From Paenibacillus sp. RUD330 (GTDB lineage Bacteria > Bacillota > Bacilli > Paenibacillales > Paenibacillaceae), in the NCBI RefSeq assembly GCF_002243345.2, contig NZ_CP022655.2:2544501-2608500 (forward strand): 64,000 nucleotides of DNA. Reading direction: 5' to 3'. Within the stretch, counting starts at the first letter, position 1. The number at the start of each line of letters is the position of its first letter. A model generated the notes under the pieces. It was not told the origin of the DNA. It was given only the letters and a program-made list of their open reading frames with translations, and ran no database searches. The translations under genes and the position numbers were made by a program. Below are positions 61,122 to 64,000 of this stretch, piece after piece.

Positions 61122-63656
61122 TTGAAGACATTGATTATCGCAGAAAAGCCGGATATGGGCCGCAATATCGCGTCCGCGATCGAGCCTAGGGCGACGAACC
61201 GCCGCACGCATCTCGAAGGCGAGCGTTATATCATCACGTGGGCGATCGGGCATCTGGTCGGCCTCGCGGAACCGGATGATTACGATCCCCGGTACAAAAA
61301 ATGGCAGGCGCAGGATCTTCCCATCATTCCCGATACGTTCAGGCTGTCCCCCAATCCCCGCACCCGCGACCAGCTTAAGGTCATCGGCGAGCTCGCCCGC
61401 AAATGCGGACGTCTCGTCAATGCATGCGATGCAGGGCGGGAGGGGCAGCTTATTTTCCATTTGATCCGCCGGTATTTGAAGCTCCATCAGCCCGTAGACC
61501 GTCTGTGGATATCCGATTTGACGCCGGAGACGATCCGCAGGGGATTCGACCAGCTGGGCAGCGAAGAGAAGTACGCGCCGCTTACGAGGGCGGCTCAGGC
61601 CCGCAGCGAGGCCGACTGGCTGATCGGGATGAACGCCTCGCGCGCCTTCACGATCCGCCATAAGTCGCTGCTGTCGGTAGGACGGGTTCAGACGCCGGTG
61701 CTGGCGCTGCTGTACGACCGCCACCAGGAGATCGCGGCGTTCAAGCCGGAAACGTATTACAAGATCAAGGCTTCCTTTGATCAAAAAAGCTCCAAATACA
61801 GCGGGATCTGGCAAGGCGACAAGCTTGCGGACGGGATCAAGGCGGAAGCCATCGCAGCCAAGGTCAAAGGAAAAAAAGGGACAATCATGCGTTACGACAA
61901 GGCCGAGAGCAAGGAATATCCTTACCGCCTGCATGATCTTACGCTGCTGCAGCGGGAGGCCAATGGGCGATACGGCTTTCCCGCCAAAAAGACGCTTGAT
62001 GTGGCGCAGGCCTTATACGAGAAGCATAAGGTCATCACCTATCCGAGAACGAATTCGAACTATGTGATGGAAGAAACGGTTCCCGTCATGGGCAAGGCGC
62101 TCGACATGCTGCGGGGAACCGAGTATGCGGAGCTTGCCGCCGGGGCGGACAGGTCCCGGGTACATAAAGGCAACAAAGCCGTCTGCAATCCGGCCAAGGT
62201 GGAGGATCACCATGCGATTTTGCCGACACCCAAAAAACCAGGCGCGCTGAGTCCGGACGAAAAAAAGATCTATGATCTTATCGTTCGCCGTTTCCTGTCC
62301 CATTATTACGGACCGGCCTTGTACCTCAATCATACGGTGCTGACCGAGGTGGAGGGAGAGACGTTCCGCACCCGCATCAAGCAGCTGCTCGATCCCGGAT
62401 GGAAGGTGACCCAGGGAGCTGTCGAGACGGAGGACAAGCCCAAGCGCGGCAAGGGCAAGGTCAAGCAGGACGAGGACGGAGACGAGGAAGAGCAGGAGCT
62501 GACCGATGCGTCCTTCCATGTCGACGAATCGCTGCCGGTGCTGTGCAGGCAGGCCAAAGCCGAAGAGAAGTCGACGCAGCCGCCCAAGTCCTATACGGAA
62601 GGAACGCTTCTCAAAGCGATGGAAAGCGCCGGCAGGGCTATGGAGGACGAAGAGCTGCGCGAGACGATGAAGGACAGCGGCTTGGGAACTCCGGCGACGC
62701 GCGCGGCGACGATCGAGCGGCTGAAGACGGTAGGTTATATCCGTGCCAGCGGAAAGAAACTGGAGATCGAAGCGAAAGGCTGCGCGGCCATCGAGCTGAT
62801 TCGGGGAGCCGGCGTGGAGCTGCTGGCTTCGCCGGTCATGACCGGACAATGGGAGCGCCGGCTCAGCCAGATCGCCAGGGACGAGGCCTCCGATGAAAAG
62901 TTCATGGAGCAGGTCAAGCAGTTCGCCCGGATGATCGTCCAGAAGGTAGCGGAGCAGGCGCCAGCGCCGGCCGGAACGTTCGCCGAGCCGGAGCGGGGCA
63001 AGCCGGCCGGCAAGGGCGGCGGCTCGCGGCGAGGCAAGGCGGCTGCGGGGAGCGGAGCTTCCCGCTCCGGAGCAGGCACGAGCCGCACAGCAGCCGGAGC
63101 TTCCCGCTCCGGAACAGGCACGAGCCGCACAGCAGCGGGGACATCCCGCTCCGGGACGGGCTCAAGCTCCTCAGCGTCTTTAGGTGCCGGGCGCAGCGGG
63201 AAGTCGGAGGATTCCGTCTCCGTCCGATCGTCCGCTGCGGCAACCGATTCATATCTGCCGAAGGATGAATTTGCGCGGGCAGCTCCCGCAGGGGCAGTCG
63301 GTCCTTCGTCAGGAGCAGGAAGAGCCTCTTCCAATGAAGCATACCGATCCGGACAAGCCTCCTCGCCAGAGCAGACCTCATCCGCCGGTCTGAAGCCGCT
63401 CGGAACTTGTCCGAGCTGCGGCGGCAGCATCGTCGAAGGCAAGCGGGGTTACGGCTGTTCCCGGTTCCGGGACGGCTGCAAGTTCGTCCTCTGGAAAGAA
63501 CAGCATGGCCGGACGCTGACGCCGGCCATGCTGCAATCGCTTCTCGCCAAGGGCAGCACGGCCGCAGCCGCGTTCCCCGGTCCGGAGGGAAGCGCCAAGG
63601 GCCGGCTGCGGATCAAGGATGCCCGCACCGGCGATACCGTCGTGGAATGGACATGA
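61122..63656 (+). CDS. topB: DNA topoisomerase III
   Basis: Type IA topoisomerase, 844 aa, longer than Bacillus TopB (727 aa). Toprim domain: LIIAEKPDMGRNIA, CDAGREGQL. The active-site Tyr is near residue 307 in VITYPRTNSNYV. An acidic/basic insert (about 445-463: DEDGDEEEQE) and a low-complexity Ser/Gly/Arg region (about 620-760), which holds a 14-residue repeat, precede a C4 zinc finger (CPSCGG ... GCSRFRDGC) and a short tail. The start is TTG 61122 after AAAGGAGGCGG. Confidence 0.93.
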   Translation: MKTLIIAEKPDMGRNIASAIEPRATNRRTHLEGERYIITWAIGHLVGLAEPDDYDPRYKKWQAQDLPIIPDTFRLSPNPRTRDQLKVIGELARKCGRLVNACDAGREGQLIFHLIRRYLKLHQPVDRLWISDLTPETIRRGFDQLGSEEKYAPLTRAAQARSEADWLIGMNASRAFTIRHKSLLSVGRVQTPVLALLYDRHQEIAAFKPETYYKIKASFDQKSSKYSGIWQGDKLADGIKAEAIAAKVKGKKGTIMRYDKAESKEYPYRLHDLTLLQREANGRYGFPAKKTLDVAQALYEKHKVITYPRTNSNYVMEETVPVMGKALDMLRGTEYAELAAGADRSRVHKGNKAVCNPAKVEDHHAILPTPKKPGALSPDEKKIYDLIVRRFLSHYYGPALYLNHTVLTEVEGETFRTRIKQLLDPGWKVTQGAVETEDKPKRGKGKVKQDEDGDEEEQELTDASFHVDESLPVLCRQAKAEEKSTQPPKSYTEGTLLKAMESAGRAMEDEELRETMKDSGLGTPATRAATIERLKTVGYIRASGKKLEIEAKGCAAIELIRGAGVELLASPVMTGQWERRLSQIARDEASDEKFMEQVKQFARMIVQKVAEQAPAPAGTFAEPERGKPAGKGGGSRRGKAAAGSGASRSGAGTSRTAAGASRSGTGTSRTAAGTSRSGTGSSSSASLGAGRSGKSEDSVSVRSSAAATDSYLPKDEFARAAPAGAVGPSSGAGRASSNEAYRSGQASSPEQTSSAGLKPLGTCPSCGGSIVEGKRGYGCSRFRDGCKFVLWKEQHGRTLTPAMLQSLLAKGSTAAAAFPGPEGSAKGRLRIKDARTGDTVVEWT
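63054..63167 (+). repeat. 42-bp tandem repeat inside topB
   Basis: 2.7 copies of a 42-bp unit (63054-63095, 63096-63137, partial from 63138), encoding GASRSGAGTSRTAA and variants. Copies differ at a few bases, so it is an established in-frame coding repeat. Confidence 0.85.
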
Positions 63657-63677
63657 CGGACATTTAAGGCCATAAAT

Positions 63678-63727
63678 AAACCTCATCCCCTCTTCTTGAT
63701 CCAAGAAGAGGGGATGAGGTTCTTTTT
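63678..63727. terminator. Bidirectional terminator after topB
   Basis: Perfect 20-bp arms from AACCTCATCCCC to GGGGATGAGGTT, a loop of ATC, then a T run; it is A-rich on the other side. It ends topB and the convergent SBP/SgrR-type gene. Confidence 0.92.
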
Positions 63728-63737
63728 CATGGTGAAG

Positions 63738-64000
63738 TCAGACCGGATTATCGGAGACAAGCCAGATATCCTTGAAGTCCATCCAGCCGAACGTATTGAT
63801 GCCGATTCCGCGGACCGAAGGATGCACATAGGTGTTGAGGGAGCGATGCTGCAGGAACAGCACCTGGCCTTCTTGAATCAGCCGCTGCTCGATCTGGTTG
63901 AACAGGGTTCGCCGCGTTTCGCGCCGATCCGAAGCAAGAATGGCATCGGTCACCCGGCGGATCCATCGTTCCAGTGCGGGATCCAGATGCTGCCGGATAT
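63738..64000 (-). CDS. C-terminal part of an SgrR/solute-binding-family-5 protein
   Basis: The frame is open to the window edge, with about 86 residues visible. The segment RRTLFNQIEQRLIQEGQVLFLQHR followed by VHPSVRGIGINTFGWMDFKDIWL is typical of the C-terminus of oligopeptide-binding (SBP_bac_5) domains. The FGWMDFKDIW ending resembles SgrR-type regulators, in which such a domain follows an N-terminal helix-turn-helix. Without the N-terminus I cannot decide between a transporter lipoprotein and a regulator. Confidence 0.6.
   Translation of the reverse strand, partial: IRQHLDPALERWIRRVTDAILASDRRETRRTLFNQIEQRLIQEGQVLFLQHRSLNTYVHPSVRGIGINTFGWMDFKDIWLVSDNPV

Overview
The window reads as chromosomal DNA from a GC-rich, spore-forming Firmicute of the Paenibacillaceae (Paenibacillus or a near relative). 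The evidence is gene content and order: spoVK-hflX-ynbB-glnR-glnA in the Bacillus order, lexA divergent from a yneA-like gene with ynzC nearby, a qox-type menaquinol oxidase, a four-gene pyruvate dehydrogenase operon, thyA-dfrA, and many TTG/GTG starts behind strong Shine-Dalgarno sequences. I see no rRNA, tRNA, IS element, prophage or CRISPR array. The sequence is a dense core genome with short gaps and clear intrinsic terminators.

Layout. 1-2.8 kb: end of the qoxBCD menaquinol oxidase operon. 3.0-4.3 kb: DUF402 phosphatase-like and SanA/YdcF-like pair. 4.4-9.9 kb: spoVK, hflX, ynbB, then glnRA behind a perfect GlnR box and a consensus promoter. 10.1-12.2 kb: SDR-cupin operon divergent from a TetR regulator, with a palindromic operator between. 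12.4-13.6 kb: GNAT and an internally duplicated unknown protein. 13.8-15.4 kb: SOS control region with lexA, a yneA-like division inhibitor, five LexA boxes, and ynzC. 15.4-18.6 kb: aldo/keto reductase, membrane protein, HAD hydrolase, acireductone dioxygenase. 18.7-23.2 kb: metH and rnz.

23.6-32.06 kb is the most interesting stretch. It holds eight tightly packed genes (mrfA, mrfB, HAD phosphatase, Fpg/Nei glycosylase, endonuclease IV, cyclic-phosphate receiver-domain protein, orphan ABC ATPase, RlmM-like methyltransferase). They start behind a LexA-type box and end at one large terminator, so they look like an SOS-linked repair operon carrying three extra uncharacterised genes.

32.1-38.6 kb: a Ser/Thr kinase fused to a degenerate ParA-like domain, a small membrane protein, an ABC-F protein, a two-component system and an NlpC/P60 hydrolase. 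38.8-41.8 kb: nitrilase and GNAT genes (a split, reordered version of the YhcX fusion), another GNAT and a PhnP-like hydrolase. 41.9-45.5 kb: a heterodimeric BmrCD-type ABC exporter with one degenerate ATP site. 45.6-46.0 kb: a structured leader with a short peptide ORF, a 13-bp stem and two terminators. 46.1-50.2 kb: MutS2-like ATPase lacking Smr, thiamine pyrophosphokinase, TRIC-type channel, low-molecular-weight phosphatase. 50.3-56.4 kb: esterase, then pdhABCD. 56.7-59.7 kb: thyA, dfrA and a gltD without an adjacent large subunit. 60-64 kb: membrane-anchored glucosaminidase-like protein, topB with a repetitive C-terminal extension, and the end of an SgrR/SBP-type gene.
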